Below, one piece after another: positions 28,991 through 38,497 of a DNA stretch of 64,000 nt. A program made the position numbers and the translations under genes. The stretch comes from Burkholderiaceae bacterium 26 (GTDB lineage Bacteria; Pseudomonadota; Gammaproteobacteria; Burkholderiales; Burkholderiaceae): NCBI GenBank assembly GCA_000955795.1, contig JYOB01000017.1, forward strand, positions 124,001-188,000. The letters are read 5' to 3'. Each line of letters starts with the position of its first letter. Within the stretch, counting starts at the first letter, position 1. A model generated the notes under the pieces. That model made no database searches. It was not told the DNA's origin and saw nothing but the letters and a program-made list of their open reading frames with translations.

Positions 28991-30802
28991 GTGATCCCGC
29001 AGCCGTTCATTGACGACCTGCTCAACCGCGTCGATATCGTCGACGTGGTGGGCCGTTACGTGCAGTTGAAGAAGGGCGGCGCCAACTTCATGGGGCTGTG
29101 CCCGTTCCATAACGAGAAGTCGCCGTCGTTCTCGGTGTCGCCCACCAAGCAGTTCTATCACTGCTTCGGCTGCGGCGCGCACGGTTCGGCCATCGGCTTC
29201 CTGATGGAGTTTTCCGGGCAATCGTACGTCGAGGCCATCAAGGACCTCGCGCAGTCCGTCGGCATGGTGGTGCCCGAAGAGCGCGGTGGCTTGCCGCCTG
29301 CAGCGCGGGCCGAGCAGCAAGCCAAGACTGTCGCACTGGGCGACGTCATGGCCCGCGCCTGTGAGCACTACCGCAAGCAACTGCGCAGTGCACCCAACGC
29401 CATCCAATACCTAAAAGGCCGCGGCCTGACTGGCGAGATTGCCGCGCACTTCGGCCTCGGCTATGCGCCGGACGATTGGCAATCGCTTGAAGCCGTGTTC
29501 GGTCCGTATCGCGAAGACGCCACCGCCGCACCGCTTATCGAGGCCGGGCTCGTCATCGAAAGCGAGAAGACCAGCGCCGATGGCTCGCACCGCCGGTACG
29601 ACCGCTTTCGCGATCGCATCATGTTCCCCATCCGCAATACCAAGGGCGTGGTGATCGGCTTTGGCGGCCGGGTGTTGGGGCAGGGCGAGCCGAAATATCT
29701 CAATTCCCCCGAAACGCCGCTGTTCAGCAAGGGCACCGAGCTGTACGGCCTGTTCGAGGCGCGCAACGCCATCCGCGAGTTCGACTATGTGTTGGTCGTG
29801 GAAGGCTATATGGACGTCGTCGCGCTGGCGCAGCTCGGGTTTGCCAATGCGGTGGCCACACTGGGCACGGCCTGCACGCCCGTCCACGTGCAGAAGCTGC
29901 TGCGGCAGGTCGATACCGTCATCTTCTCGTTCGACGGGGACAGTGCGGGGCGCCGTGCTGCACGTCGTGCGCTCGAAGCGTGCCTGCCGCACGCTACCGA
30001 CAACAAGACGATCAAGTTTCTCTTCCTGCCCTCGGAGCATGATCCGGATAGCTTCGTGCGGGAAGAGGGCACCGAGGCCTTCGCCCGTGAAGTGCACAAC
30101 GCGATGCCGCTGTCGCGCTTCCTGCTGCAGGCCGTGACGGAAGACCTCGACATGCGTCAACCCGAGGGTCGTGCCCGCGCGCAATACGAAGCCAAGCCGC
30201 TGCTGAGTGCCATGCCTGCCGGCGGCCTGCGCCTCCAGATCGTGCGCGGCCTGGCCGACATGACAGGCACCACGCCCGCCGACATCGAAGCGCTATGCGG
30301 CCTTCGCAGCGACCCGGCCCAAGCGGGCCGCATGACACAAAAGCGCCCGCGCGTGGCGCGCACCGCACCCACCGCGCTGGAGCAAAAGGTGCTTCGCCTG
30401 CTCATGCGCTATCCCGCACTGGCCGCCCGGCTCGACGCCGATGCCCGCACGCAGTTGACTGCGCCACAATTGCCCCAAGGTGAGGTGTTGGCGGTTTTGC
30501 TGGCCGAATGCGATGCTGTCGGTCCGGAAGTGCACTTCGGGGCCTTTGTCGAGCGACTTGGTCAGACGCCCCAGGCCGAAGCTTTTGCCGCGCTGCGTAC
30601 CGCCGTTCTCCAGGATGACATTGAACTGGAGCCGGCCATTTCCGAATTCGATACCGCCGTGCAAAAGATGCTCGCCGAGCCACTCAAGCGCGAGCTGGAG
30701 ATGTTGCAGCGCAAGATGGAAGCCGGCCATGCCGGCGACGAAGACAAGGAGCGCCTGCGCTGGCTCGTGGGCGAAATCAGCCGCCGTCGACAGCTCGTGT
30801 AG
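28991..30802 (+). CDS. dnaG: DNA primase
   Basis: Lays RNA primers for replication forks. 603 residues starting at GTG (28991); no better start is seen. The CHC2 zinc finger has ligands C37, H40, C58 and C61 (CPFH ... CFGC). The TOPRIM catalytic core shows VVEGYMDV near residue 268 and DGDSAGRRAARRA after it. The C-terminal part is the DnaB-binding helical region. It sits between yqeY and rpoD. Residues after about 440 are variable and Arg/Gln-rich, as expected for the linker. Confidence 0.96.
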   Translation: MIPQPFIDDLLNRVDIVDVVGRYVQLKKGGANFMGLCPFHNEKSPSFSVSPTKQFYHCFGCGAHGSAIGFLMEFSGQSYVEAIKDLAQSVGMVVPEERGGLPPAARAEQQAKTVALGDVMARACEHYRKQLRSAPNAIQYLKGRGLTGEIAAHFGLGYAPDDWQSLEAVFGPYREDATAAPLIEAGLVIESEKTSADGSHRRYDRFRDRIMFPIRNTKGVVIGFGGRVLGQGEPKYLNSPETPLFSKGTELYGLFEARNAIREFDYVLVVEGYMDVVALAQLGFANAVATLGTACTPVHVQKLLRQVDTVIFSFDGDSAGRRAARRALEACLPHATDNKTIKFLFLPSEHDPDSFVREEGTEAFAREVHNAMPLSRFLLQAVTEDLDMRQPEGRARAQYEAKPLLSAMPAGGLRLQIVRGLADMTGTTPADIEALCGLRSDPAQAGRMTQKRPRVARTAPTALEQKVLRLLMRYPALAARLDADARTQLTAPQLPQGEVLAVLLAECDAVGPEVHFGAFVERLGQTPQAEAFAALRTAVLQDDIELEPAISEFDTAVQKMLAEPLKRELEMLQRKMEAGHAGDEDKERLRWLVGEISRRRQLV

Positions 30803-30965
30803 TGCATGGGCTGCAGAGCCAACCGCCAAGCTGGGCGGGCAATTGCGGGTAGCCCCTTGATTTTTCAGGCGAAAACCCGATTTTCGTTTAGACCGGCTTG
30901 GTCTGGCGTGCTAGAATAGCCGGTTTGGATTGCAAGTCCTTTTTCCCATTTTTGGGGGAGTGAGC

Positions 30966-33608
30966 GTGCCCATGGTGAAGGTGAAGACCTCCGCGAAGGC
31001 CGGTTCCAAGGCCAGTCCTGCTTCTGATTCTGCCAAGCGATCCTCATCGGCGCGCGGCTCGGGAGGAGGAAAGACCCCAGCGGGAACGGCGAAAGTCGCG
31101 AATGGTCGGACCCATATGGGGCGGGCAGGATCGACAGGAGTGAAGGCCACTGCGCCGGCAAAGACGGGGAAAACCCAGCCGCGCCAGACCGCCGATATCG
31201 CTGTCGCCGCCAAGACTGTCAAATCGACAGCGCGCACAAAGGGCGCGATCCAATCTTCAACCTCAGGCAAGGTCTCGACGTCGATGAGCACGAGCGCCAG
31301 ACCTGGCGGCACAGCCGCTTCCGTCGCACTCAAGGGCAAGACAACCACCGTGGCGAAATCGAAAGTTACCGAAGTCGAGAGCAAGCAGACCACTGCCAGC
31401 GCAAGCGCAACCAAGACGGGTACTGCTCGTACCAGCACCGCAGCCAAGCCAGCCAAGGCAACCGCGGAAGACACCAAGCGCACCGCCCAGGCAGAGGCCA
31501 CCCCCACAACTCCTCCCGCGCCCCGCGCCGAGGCAGCAGCCGAGCCCAAGAAGCGCGGCCGCAAGCCCAAGGCAGAGACGCAGGCAGACGACGACAGCAG
31601 CACGGACGTGACTGAAGAATTTGACACCCCCGCCGCTCCGGCACCGAAAACCGAAAAGCTGAAGGCCCGTGACCGCAAGGCCAAGGAAAAAGCCCTGCTC
31701 AAGGAATTCGCTGCCTCGCAGCAAGGCGGTTCGGAAGAAGAGCTCGAGGCTCGCCGCCAGAAGCTCAAGGCGCTGATCAAGCTGGGCAAATCGCGCGGCT
31801 ACCTGACCTACGCCGAAATCAACGACCACCTCCCCGACGACATGGTCGACGTGGAGTCGCTGGAAACGTTGGTCGCCACGCTCAACGACATCGGCGTTGC
31901 CGTGTACGAGCAGGCGCCGGACGCTGAAACGCTGCTCCTGAACGACAACGCACCTTCCGTGACCACGGAAGAAGAGGCTGAAGAAGAAGCTGAAGCCGCG
32001 CTGTCGACGGTTGACTCCGAATTCGGCCGCACGACCGACCCGGTCCGCATGTACATGCGCGAAATGGGCACGGTCGAGCTGCTGACGCGCGAAGGCGAAA
32101 TCGTGATCGCCAAGCGCATTGAAGCCGGCCTGAAGGACATGGTCATGGCCATCTCGGCGTGCCCGGTCACCATCTCTGAAATCCTCGCCATGGGCGAGCG
32201 CGTTGCCAACGATGAAGCCAAGATCGACGAGTACATCGATGGCTTGATCGACCCGAACGCTGAAGCCGATGCAGCAGCTGCTGCTGAGGAAGAAGAGGAA
32301 TTCGAGGAAGAGGAAGCCGCAGAAGAGGTCGACGAAGAGGAAGACGAGGACGATGAAGGCGCCGGCGCTGCCGCAGCCTCGGCCCGTCAACTCGAAGAGC
32401 TCAAGCAGGCTGCGCTGGTCAAGTTTGGTGTGATCGGCGAGCAGTTCGACAAGATGCGTCGTGCGTTCGAGAAGGAGGGCTACAAGTCCAAGCCTTACGT
32501 GAAGGCACAGGAAGCCATCCAGGCCGAGCTGATGACGATCCGCTTCACGGCACGCAACGTCGAGCGCCTGTGCGACACGCTGCGCGGCCAGGTGGACGAA
32601 GTGCGCAAGCTCGAGCGCGCCATCCTGAACATCGTGGTCGACAAGTGCGGCATGCCGCGCGGCGATTTCGTTGCGCGCTTCCCGGGCAACGAGACCAACC
32701 TGAAGTGGATCGAGACCGTGGTGGCTGACGGCAAGCCGTACAGCACCATCGTCGAGCGCAACGTGCCGGCCGTGCACGAACTGCAGCAAAAGCTGATCGA
32801 CCTGCAGGCCCGCGTGGTGCTGCCGCTGACCGAGCTGAAGGACGTCAACCGCAAGATGTCGGAAGGCGAGCGCCGTGCCCGTGAGGCCAAGCGCGAGATG
32901 ACCGAGGCCAACCTGCGTCTGGTGATCTCGATCGCCAAGAAGTACACGAACCGCGGTCTGCAGTTCCTCGACCTGATCCAGGAAGGCAACATCGGCCTGA
33001 TGAAGGCAGTGGACAAGTTCGAATACCGCCGCGGCTACAAGTTCTCGACGTACGCCACGTGGTGGATCCGTCAGGCCATCACGCGTTCGATCGCCGACCA
33101 GGCACGCACCATCCGTATTCCGGTGCACATGATCGAGACGATCAACAAGATGAACCGCATCTCGCGTCAGATTCTGCAGGAAACCGGCAACGAGCCGGAT
33201 CCGGCAACGCTGGCCGAGAAGATGGAGATGCCGGAAGACAAGATCCGCAAGATCATGAAGATCGCGAAGGAGCCGATCTCCATGGAAACGCCGATCGGTG
33301 ACGACGACGACTCCCATCTGGGCGATTTCATCGAGGACACGAACACGCTCGCCCCGGCCGAAGCGGCCCTGCATGGCTCCATGCGTGGCGTGGTGAAGGA
33401 CGTGCTCGATTCGCTGACGCCGCGCGAAGCCAAGGTGCTGCGCATGCGCTTCGGTATCGAAATGAGCACCGACCACACGCTGGAAGAAGTCGGCAAGCAG
33501 TTCGACGTGACCCGCGAGCGTATCCGTCAGATCGAGGCGAAGGCACTGCGCAAGCTGCGCCATCCGAGCCGTTCCGACAAGCTGAAGAGCTTCCTCGAGG
33601 GGAGCTGA
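30966..33608 (+). CDS. rpoD: RNA polymerase primary sigma factor (sigma-70)
   Basis: About 880 residues, far longer than the 613 of E. coli RpoD. I start at the GTG at 30966, five bases after GGGGGAG; the ATG at 30972 is the alternative. Residues 1 to about 215 are a Lys/Ala/Thr/Ser-rich tail containing an AT-hook-like [10 protein letters not shown]. Region 1.1 follows, then a strongly acidic insertion (runs of Glu and Asp) before the non-conserved domain. Regions 2-4 are classic: [32 protein letters not shown], and the region 4.2 helix [26 protein letters not shown] at 30912-30917 may be its own -10 box. A terminator follows. Confidence 0.96.
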   Translation: MPMVKVKTSAKAGSKASPASDSAKRSSSARGSGGGKTPAGTAKVANGRTHMGRAGSTGVKATAPAKTGKTQPRQTADIAVAAKTVKSTARTKGAIQSSTSGKVSTSMSTSARPGGTAASVALKGKTTTVAKSKVTEVESKQTTASASATKTGTARTSTAAKPAKATAEDTKRTAQAEATPTTPPAPRAEAAAEPKKRGRKPKAETQADDDSSTDVTEEFDTPAAPAPKTEKLKARDRKAKEKALLKEFAASQQGGSEEELEARRQKLKALIKLGKSRGYLTYAEINDHLPDDMVDVESLETLVATLNDIGVAVYEQAPDAETLLLNDNAPSVTTEEEAEEEAEAALSTVDSEFGRTTDPVRMYMREMGTVELLTREGEIVIAKRIEAGLKDMVMAISACPVTISEILAMGERVANDEAKIDEYIDGLIDPNAEADAAAAAEEEEEFEEEEAAEEVDEEEDEDDEGAGAAAASARQLEELKQAALVKFGVIGEQFDKMRRAFEKEGYKSKPYVKAQEAIQAELMTIRFTARNVERLCDTLRGQVDEVRKLERAILNIVVDKCGMPRGDFVARFPGNETNLKWIETVVADGKPYSTIVERNVPAVHELQQKLIDLQARVVLPLTELKDVNRKMSEGERRAREAKREMTEANLRLVISIAKKYTNRGLQFLDLIQEGNIGLMKAVDKFEYRRGYKFSTYATWWIRQAITRSIADQARTIRIPVHMIETINKMNRISRQILQETGNEPDPATLAEKMEMPEDKIRKIMKIAKEPISMETPIGDDDDSHLGDFIEDTNTLAPAEAALHGSMRGVVKDVLDSLTPREAKVLRMRFGIEMSTDHTLEEVGKQFDVTRERIRQIEAKALRKLRHPSRSDKLKSFLEGS

Positions 33609-33673
33609 TTCTGTAGCGAAGCAGGCGATTTTCCGAGTGGGCTCGCGCCCACTTTCAGGTAAAATCCCGCACC

Positions 33674-33706
33674 AGGCCCGGCCTAAGCGCCGGGTCTCTT
33701 TTTTTC
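33674..33706 (+). terminator. Intrinsic terminator after rpoD
   Basis: CCCGGC (33677-33682) and GCCGGG (33689-33694) pair around a six-base loop, followed by a T-rich tract. The tRNA begins 10 bases later. Confidence 0.75.
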
Positions 33707-33716
33707 CCGTTTCACA

Positions 33717-33804
33717 GGGCCGGACGCCGTGCTGGTTGCAGGCAGCGGACTCATAATCCGCCTCCGAAAGGACACCGTGGGTTCGAATCCCACCCGGCCC
33801 ACCA
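33717..33804 (+). tRNA. tRNA with CAU anticodon and long variable arm (Ile2 or Met)
   Basis: 88 bases with an encoded CCA end. The acceptor stem is a perfect 7 bp (GGGCCGG 33717-33723 / CCGGCCC 33794-33800) with discriminator A. The anticodon stem GCGGA/TCCGC encloses loop CTCATAA, so the anticodon is CAT (33752-33754), as in tRNA-Ile2 (lysidine-modified) or tRNA-Met. The T arm GTGGG-TTCGAAT-CCCAC is canonical. Odd features: the D stem has only 3 bp (GCC/GGC), position 8 is A where U is almost universal, the D-loop position facing it is T where A is expected, and the variable region is 15 bases (33762-33776) with a TCC-GAAA-GGA mini-hairpin, as in class II tRNAs (Leu, Ser, Tyr). The isotype is therefore uncertain. 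Confidence 0.8.
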
Positions 33805-34540
33805 TCTTTCTTCTCCCGCCTTTTTTCCCTTCATCCGCGTTTGCGTGCCGTTTTTATCTGGCGGCTTTCTCTCGCCTTGCGCGCGTTATCGTCACGGGAT
33901 CGTATTTTGCTACTTCAGTGATTTTCGGCGAAATATATTCATTTCGAAATAATTGAATAACACCGCATTGCGTTGGCATTCCCCCAATCGGAGGGGGGAG
34001 TTTAAAACGCTTCAAACGAAACCGTTTCATTCCCTCGTTTGAAAAACCGTCAAACCGCGCCGCGCCTGCTTGCGCGGGGGATTGCGGTCGCTGTTTTGAA
34101 TGAAATCTCTATTTACTTCATACTCTGAGCGGACCATAGTTTCGGCCATAACGATAAGTAAATAGCCAGTAGCGTACCCTTCGGAGACACAGGATGTTAC
34201 GCATTCAAAACGGGCCCTTCCAGCATTCCGCTTCTGCGCGTGCCCCCGCGCGTCATCGCCATCGTCGTCACTGCAGCAGCGGTGGCGAGGCTCGTCCACG
34301 CTAGCAGCATTACCTCGATTTCTTGGGATCGGCACCCTGCCGATCTGCGTGATACCCGGTAAACCATCGGGTAACGCGGCCAAAGCTCGTCCGCCGTTTT
34401 TGTAGTTTGCAGGTCGATCTGCCGACGGGGCAGGTCGTGCGCTGTCGGCTGTCGTTTGCCGGCAGGCGGGGTATTGACCGGCTGTTGCACACATTCGCCG
34501 GCCCAAAACACAACAAGTTCCAAAACGTGAGGAGACAACC
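33805..34540. other. Gene-free, lower-GC stretch between the tRNA and the DUF2957 genes
   Basis: 736 bases with no supportable gene; minus-strand open frames here look like chance. Base composition drops clearly between about 33900 and 34180. It contains a 9-bp inverted repeat TTCAAACGA / TCGTTTGAA (34011-34019 / 34035-34043) and a 10-bp inverted repeat CTATTTACTT / AAGTAAATAG (34109-34118 / 34156-34165). The promoter of the following lipoprotein gene is probably here, but I cannot fix it. Its place just after a tRNA would suit old insertion, yet no repeat of the tRNA 3' end is seen. Confidence 0.5.
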
Positions 34541-36136
34541 ATGGGTAGTCGACATCATCTTTTTGTTGTCATGGCAACCAGTTGCATAGTGGCCATGCCG
34601 TTTATCGGCGGGTGCGGTGGGGCGGATGACCCCGGCTCGTCGGATGTTGCGCAGTGTTCGGGCAGTTCCTGCCCGCCTAGCGGAGCGGTCACCACACCCA
34701 GCACGCCGACCAGTCTGTGCCCAGCGGCGCTGGACTACACGACCACGTACACCGGCGGCTCGGGCAGCGGCGAGTACATCAAGGTCAAGTTCGATACGAG
34801 CAAGAACACGTACCAGATGCAGTTTCTGGAGTCGTCGGTGCCGACTTCGGCGGGCCAAGTCAACACGACCCGCAAGGGGTTGACTATCGATGGCACGTTT
34901 GTTCATCCGACCAACTTGCCGACCCCCGAGCAGAACCGCTGCGCTTTCGTGCTGCAGTCGGGCAAGACGGCGGACAACAGCTACTCGATCACCGTCAATC
35001 CACAAGACCCGCCGATGCTGTTTGTCGGTCAGGGCATCGTGGGCGGCGGCATTCCGGGGGCGACCATCCAGTTCGACGGCATCCAGCCGATTCCCGGCGT
35101 CGTGATTGGCGCAGTGCCGTCGCGCACGTTCGATTTCTATCCGTTCCTGGGCTTCTCCGAGACGGTGACGGATTTCTCGCAGGTCGCGGGGCGCTACAAC
35201 CAGGTCGGCGTGCACGTCACGCCCACGGGCTCGGGCAGCCAGACCTCGGCACCGCAAGGTTGGCAGCCTGACGCTGTCAACTGGACGCAGACGTTGAACG
35301 CAGACGGCACGTGTACCGCGGAAGGCATCGACTATTCGTGCCACACGACGGGCACGCCCTGGACGCTGCGTCAGAACACCGATGGCTCGCAGGACAACGT
35401 GTTCGTCAGCAACCCGACCAGCGGCAGCGTGCCGTATCCGTATGTCGGCCAGGTCTCGCCGCTGGTGCTGCTGGCGCCAAGCCAGGCCAAGGGCATCCTC
35501 ATCGCCGGCAAGCTCAACGGGCAAGTGGTGCCGGTGGTGATCCGTGTCGGCTACTCGCATAGCGATGCGACGAACCTGCTGGCTTCGGTGGCGGACGACC
35601 AGATCGGTATCTCGATCCTGTCGCCGGCGACGGCGATCCCGGCCAACGCGCTCAAGGGTGGCTATGTTGGGGCGACCAGCGGCTCGGCTTGCGGCGTGGT
35701 CACCAACAACGGTCCGAGCGGTGCACCTGCCAGTGGCAACGGCTTGAACGCGACGATCGATCACCCGGAACTGTCGGGCTCCTTTAGCGGCGGTTTCTTC
35801 CACGCCAACGCCGGCAACTGCAGCGACGGCACGGCCGTGTCGACGCTGGCCGCCAACTACACCTCCACGCTGTTCCAGAACGGCACCGCAGCCTTCATCA
35901 ACCCGCTCACCTCGCGTGTGACGGCGCAGTTCGGCCTGGACTACACGCAAACCTCGCCGGGCAAGCTGATCGTGACCGCGCAGAACGACTTCAACGCGCA
36001 AGGCGCCAGCGGCAACGTCGCGTTGTTCAAGGCGGGCGACACCGGCGTGGCGGTCAAGGTGGGCAACGTGTACGCGATGCTCATGAACAACAACAAGTAC
36101 AACCCGTTCTTCACGGTCGGTGCATTCGTCCAGTGA
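34541..36136 (+). CDS. DUF2957 lipoprotein, first paralogue
   Basis: 531 residues. The N-terminus is a lipoprotein signal with lipobox FIGGC (Cys25), so the mature protein is lipid-anchored, probably in the outer membrane. A Ser/Thr/Pro/Cys-rich linker follows, then the DUF2957 domain with TYTGGSGSGEYIKV, GQGIVGGGIPGATIQFDGI and the C-terminal FFTVGAFVQ. The same blocks occur in the next gene, so the two arose by duplication; this copy has extra segments of over 100 residues. The ATG follows GAGGAG. The family appears confined to Ralstonia/Burkholderia relatives, as far as I know, and has no known function. Confidence 0.87.
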   Translation: MGSRHHLFVVMATSCIVAMPFIGGCGGADDPGSSDVAQCSGSSCPPSGAVTTPSTPTSLCPAALDYTTTYTGGSGSGEYIKVKFDTSKNTYQMQFLESSVPTSAGQVNTTRKGLTIDGTFVHPTNLPTPEQNRCAFVLQSGKTADNSYSITVNPQDPPMLFVGQGIVGGGIPGATIQFDGIQPIPGVVIGAVPSRTFDFYPFLGFSETVTDFSQVAGRYNQVGVHVTPTGSGSQTSAPQGWQPDAVNWTQTLNADGTCTAEGIDYSCHTTGTPWTLRQNTDGSQDNVFVSNPTSGSVPYPYVGQVSPLVLLAPSQAKGILIAGKLNGQVVPVVIRVGYSHSDATNLLASVADDQIGISILSPATAIPANALKGGYVGATSGSACGVVTNNGPSGAPASGNGLNATIDHPELSGSFSGGFFHANAGNCSDGTAVSTLAANYTSTLFQNGTAAFINPLTSRVTAQFGLDYTQTSPGKLIVTAQNDFNAQGASGNVALFKAGDTGVAVKVGNVYAMLMNNNKYNPFFTVGAFVQ

Positions 36137-36226
36137 AGCGTGCAACAACGAAACCACATGCGGCGGCGTGCGTGACCTGTGCACGCGGCGCTGCCGCAGC
36201 TGAACAACAACATGGAGGAGACGCAA

Positions 36227-37486
36227 ATGCAATGGCGTAAATGGTTGGTCGTGCTCGCGTGCGCGCCGATGGTGACAGCATGCGGAGGAGGCGGAGATGA
36301 TTCGCCGGCTCCGGTGATCCAGCGCCTGTGTCCGCAGGCCATCGACTACAACACCGTGTTCACCGGCGGGTCGGGCTCGGGCGAACTCGTGAAGGTGCAG
36401 CTCGACACGACGAAGATGACGTACCAGATCACGTATCTGGCCTCGCCGATTCCGGTCAAGACGGGCACCGTCGCGCCCACGCGCGATACGGCCCCCAACA
36501 ACGTGCAGACCGGCACGCTCACGCAGGAAACAGCGCTGCCGACCGAGAAGCTGAACCAGTGCGCGTTCCGCTTGAATAACGCAAGCCTCGATCCGAGCCG
36601 GCCTGCGCGGTTCTTCCTCGGTCAGGGTGTGCTGGGCGGCACGATCCCGGGAGCGACGATCCAGTTCGACGGCATTGTCGGCGTGGGCAAAATTCCGCAG
36701 ACCACGTTCCCGTACTACCCGTTCATCAGCTTCTCGAACACCGAGACCGATCTGAACAAGATCGCCGGCAACTACAACCAGCTCGGCTACCACCAGGTGC
36801 CGTCGCAGAACTTCTCGCAGCAGGCGGTCGATGCGCGTTTCACCATCAACGCGGACGGCACCTACACCGAGTGCGACAACCTGGGCGTGAAGAACGGCGG
36901 GGCCTGCCTGACGTCAAGCGCGACGGTCAACCAGAAGCTGACGCTGCGCAGCGATGCGCCGGCCTTCACCACGCTGAACTATCAGCCGCAGGTGCCGGCA
37001 ACGGTGTCGTCGCTGGATCCGGCCAAGGCGGGCAAGGGCGTGATGATCGTGGGCAAGCTGTATGGCCAGCTCGTGCCGATCTTCATTCGCGTCGGTGCGG
37101 CCAATTCCGATCTGACGGCTGGCCCCCCGGTGGCGGATGACGAGTCCGGCATTTCGATGATGGCGCCGGTCGGCAACATCGCGCAGGGCTCGCAAGACGG
37201 CGAATACACGGGTGTGGACAGCACGTTCAACTACCGCGCGACGGCGCTGGTGGGTGCGCAGGCCACGATGCTCGATCCGTTCAATGCGTCGCAAGCAGCG
37301 CTGGCGCGACCGCTGAACCTCGACTTTACACAGACCGTCCCGGGCGTGATCCGCACCACGCAGACCAGCGCACCGGCCGGCTCGGCCCCGACGGGCAAGC
37401 TGATCTTCACCGGCAAGACCTTCGGCTTCCTGGATATGAGCGATACGAAGAACCCGTACTTCACGGTAGGCGCCTTCGTGCAGTGA
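36227..37486 (+). CDS. DUF2957 lipoprotein, second paralogue
   Basis: 419 residues from the ATG at 36227, which follows GGAGGAG. Lipobox VTAC puts the lipidated cysteine at residue 19, followed by a short Gly/Asp linker. The domain repeats the first paralogue's landmarks: FTGGSGSGELVKVQ, GQGVLGGTIPGATIQFDGI, FPYYPFISFSNTETDLNKIAGNYNQLG, and YFTVGAFVQ at the end. It starts about 90 bases after the first copy and is followed by an OmpW-like gene. Together they look like one envelope operon. Function unknown. Confidence 0.87.
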   Translation: MQWRKWLVVLACAPMVTACGGGGDDSPAPVIQRLCPQAIDYNTVFTGGSGSGELVKVQLDTTKMTYQITYLASPIPVKTGTVAPTRDTAPNNVQTGTLTQETALPTEKLNQCAFRLNNASLDPSRPARFFLGQGVLGGTIPGATIQFDGIVGVGKIPQTTFPYYPFISFSNTETDLNKIAGNYNQLGYHQVPSQNFSQQAVDARFTINADGTYTECDNLGVKNGGACLTSSATVNQKLTLRSDAPAFTTLNYQPQVPATVSSLDPAKAGKGVMIVGKLYGQLVPIFIRVGAANSDLTAGPPVADDESGISMMAPVGNIAQGSQDGEYTGVDSTFNYRATALVGAQATMLDPFNASQAALARPLNLDFTQTVPGVIRTTQTSAPAGSAPTGKLIFTGKTFGFLDMSDTKNPYFTVGAFVQ

Positions 37487-37560
37487 CGTTTCCGGAATAA
37501 CACGCCACGGGGCGCGGCACAGACAACCGCGCTCCGCTCAGAACAACAGGAGGAAGCATC

Positions 37561-38385
37561 ATGAAGAAACTGACTGTCGCATTGGTGGCGGCCTGCGCAT
37601 CCGCAGGTGCCATGGCGCAGCAGGCCGGTGACAACGTGGCGACGGTGGGCTGGTTCCACATCATGCCGCAGGATTCAAGCAACAACCTGACCACCAGCGT
37701 GATCAATGCGCCGATCAACGATCCGCTGCGCTTGCCGGGTAGCTTCACGTCGCCCAACAGCGGGCTGCGGGTGAGCAACGCCAACACGCTGGGCCTGACG
37801 CTCACGCATTTCTTTACCGACAACATCGCGCTGACCACGATTGCCGGCGTGCCTCCGGAATTCAAGCTGACCGGGCATGGCGTGATCCGCGCGCCCGGGC
37901 CCGCCGGCGCACTCGGCCACGTCGATCTGGATGACCCGTCCAATCAGCCGGCCGTGCGCAAGGCGCGCCAATGGAGCCCTGGGGTCATCCTGCAGTGGTA
38001 CTTCGGGCACGCGCAGTCGACGTTCCGTCCGTTCGTGGGTGTGGGCGTGGTCTACAGCTTCTTCACCAACATCGAGCTGAATCCGTACTTTGCGGCGGCG
38101 GTGAATCGCGAACTGGGCAGCGTCCTGGCAGCGGGGGCGGGCAAGCCGGGGCCGACGTATGTGGAAGGGAAATCGTCCGCCTCGTGGGCGCCGATCTTCA
38201 ACCTCGGCGCGAGCTACGCGATCAACAAGCAATGGGCATTGACGGCAACGGTCTCGTATCTGCCACTCAAGACCGAAGCGGCAACCGTCATCAAGGCGGC
38301 GGACGGGACCACGCTGGCGACCACCAAGACCACGCTCAAGGCCAATCCGATCATCACGTTCGTCGGGGTGTCGTACAAGTTTTAG
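37561..38385 (+). CDS. OmpW-family outer-membrane protein
   Basis: 274 residues with a clear signal peptide (MKKLTVALVAACASAGAMA, cut after AMA). The mature part looks like an eight-stranded OmpW barrel: alternating hydrophobic strands, LGLTLTHFFTDNIAL, QWYFG, FRPFVGVGVVYSFF, LGASYAINKQWALTATVSYLPL, and a C-terminal strand ending in Phe (FVGVSYKF) for BAM recognition. OmpW proteins pass small hydrophobic compounds through the outer membrane. The ATG follows AGGAGG. It lies 75 bases after the second DUF2957 gene. Confidence 0.9.
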   Translation: MKKLTVALVAACASAGAMAQQAGDNVATVGWFHIMPQDSSNNLTTSVINAPINDPLRLPGSFTSPNSGLRVSNANTLGLTLTHFFTDNIALTTIAGVPPEFKLTGHGVIRAPGPAGALGHVDLDDPSNQPAVRKARQWSPGVILQWYFGHAQSTFRPFVGVGVVYSFFTNIELNPYFAAAVNRELGSVLAAGAGKPGPTYVEGKSSASWAPIFNLGASYAINKQWALTATVSYLPLKTEAATVIKAADGTTLATTKTTLKANPIITFVGVSYKF

Positions 38386-38497
38386 CTGGGTGTCGGCTGT
38401 CTGCGCCTGGCTAATTGGCGCGGCGTGAATCGAGCGGGAACCGGTTTGCGCCGCATTCTTAAGGCGGTTTCTACCGTCAGTTCTAGTGAGGCAATAA

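Noticed and set aside
30930-30965. TTG at 30930 as rpoD start
   Set aside because: It lies upstream of the GGGGGAG ribosome-binding site that serves GTG 30966 or ATG 30972.
31263-33563. 766-codon minus-strand open frame
   Set aside because: Antisense to rpoD, with a composition typical of a shadow frame and no recognisable domain.
34310-36793. 827-codon minus-strand open frame
   Set aside because: Antisense to the DUF2957 genes, which have lipoprotein signals, good ribosome-binding sites and a shared domain; the minus frame is Arg/His-rich with no motif.
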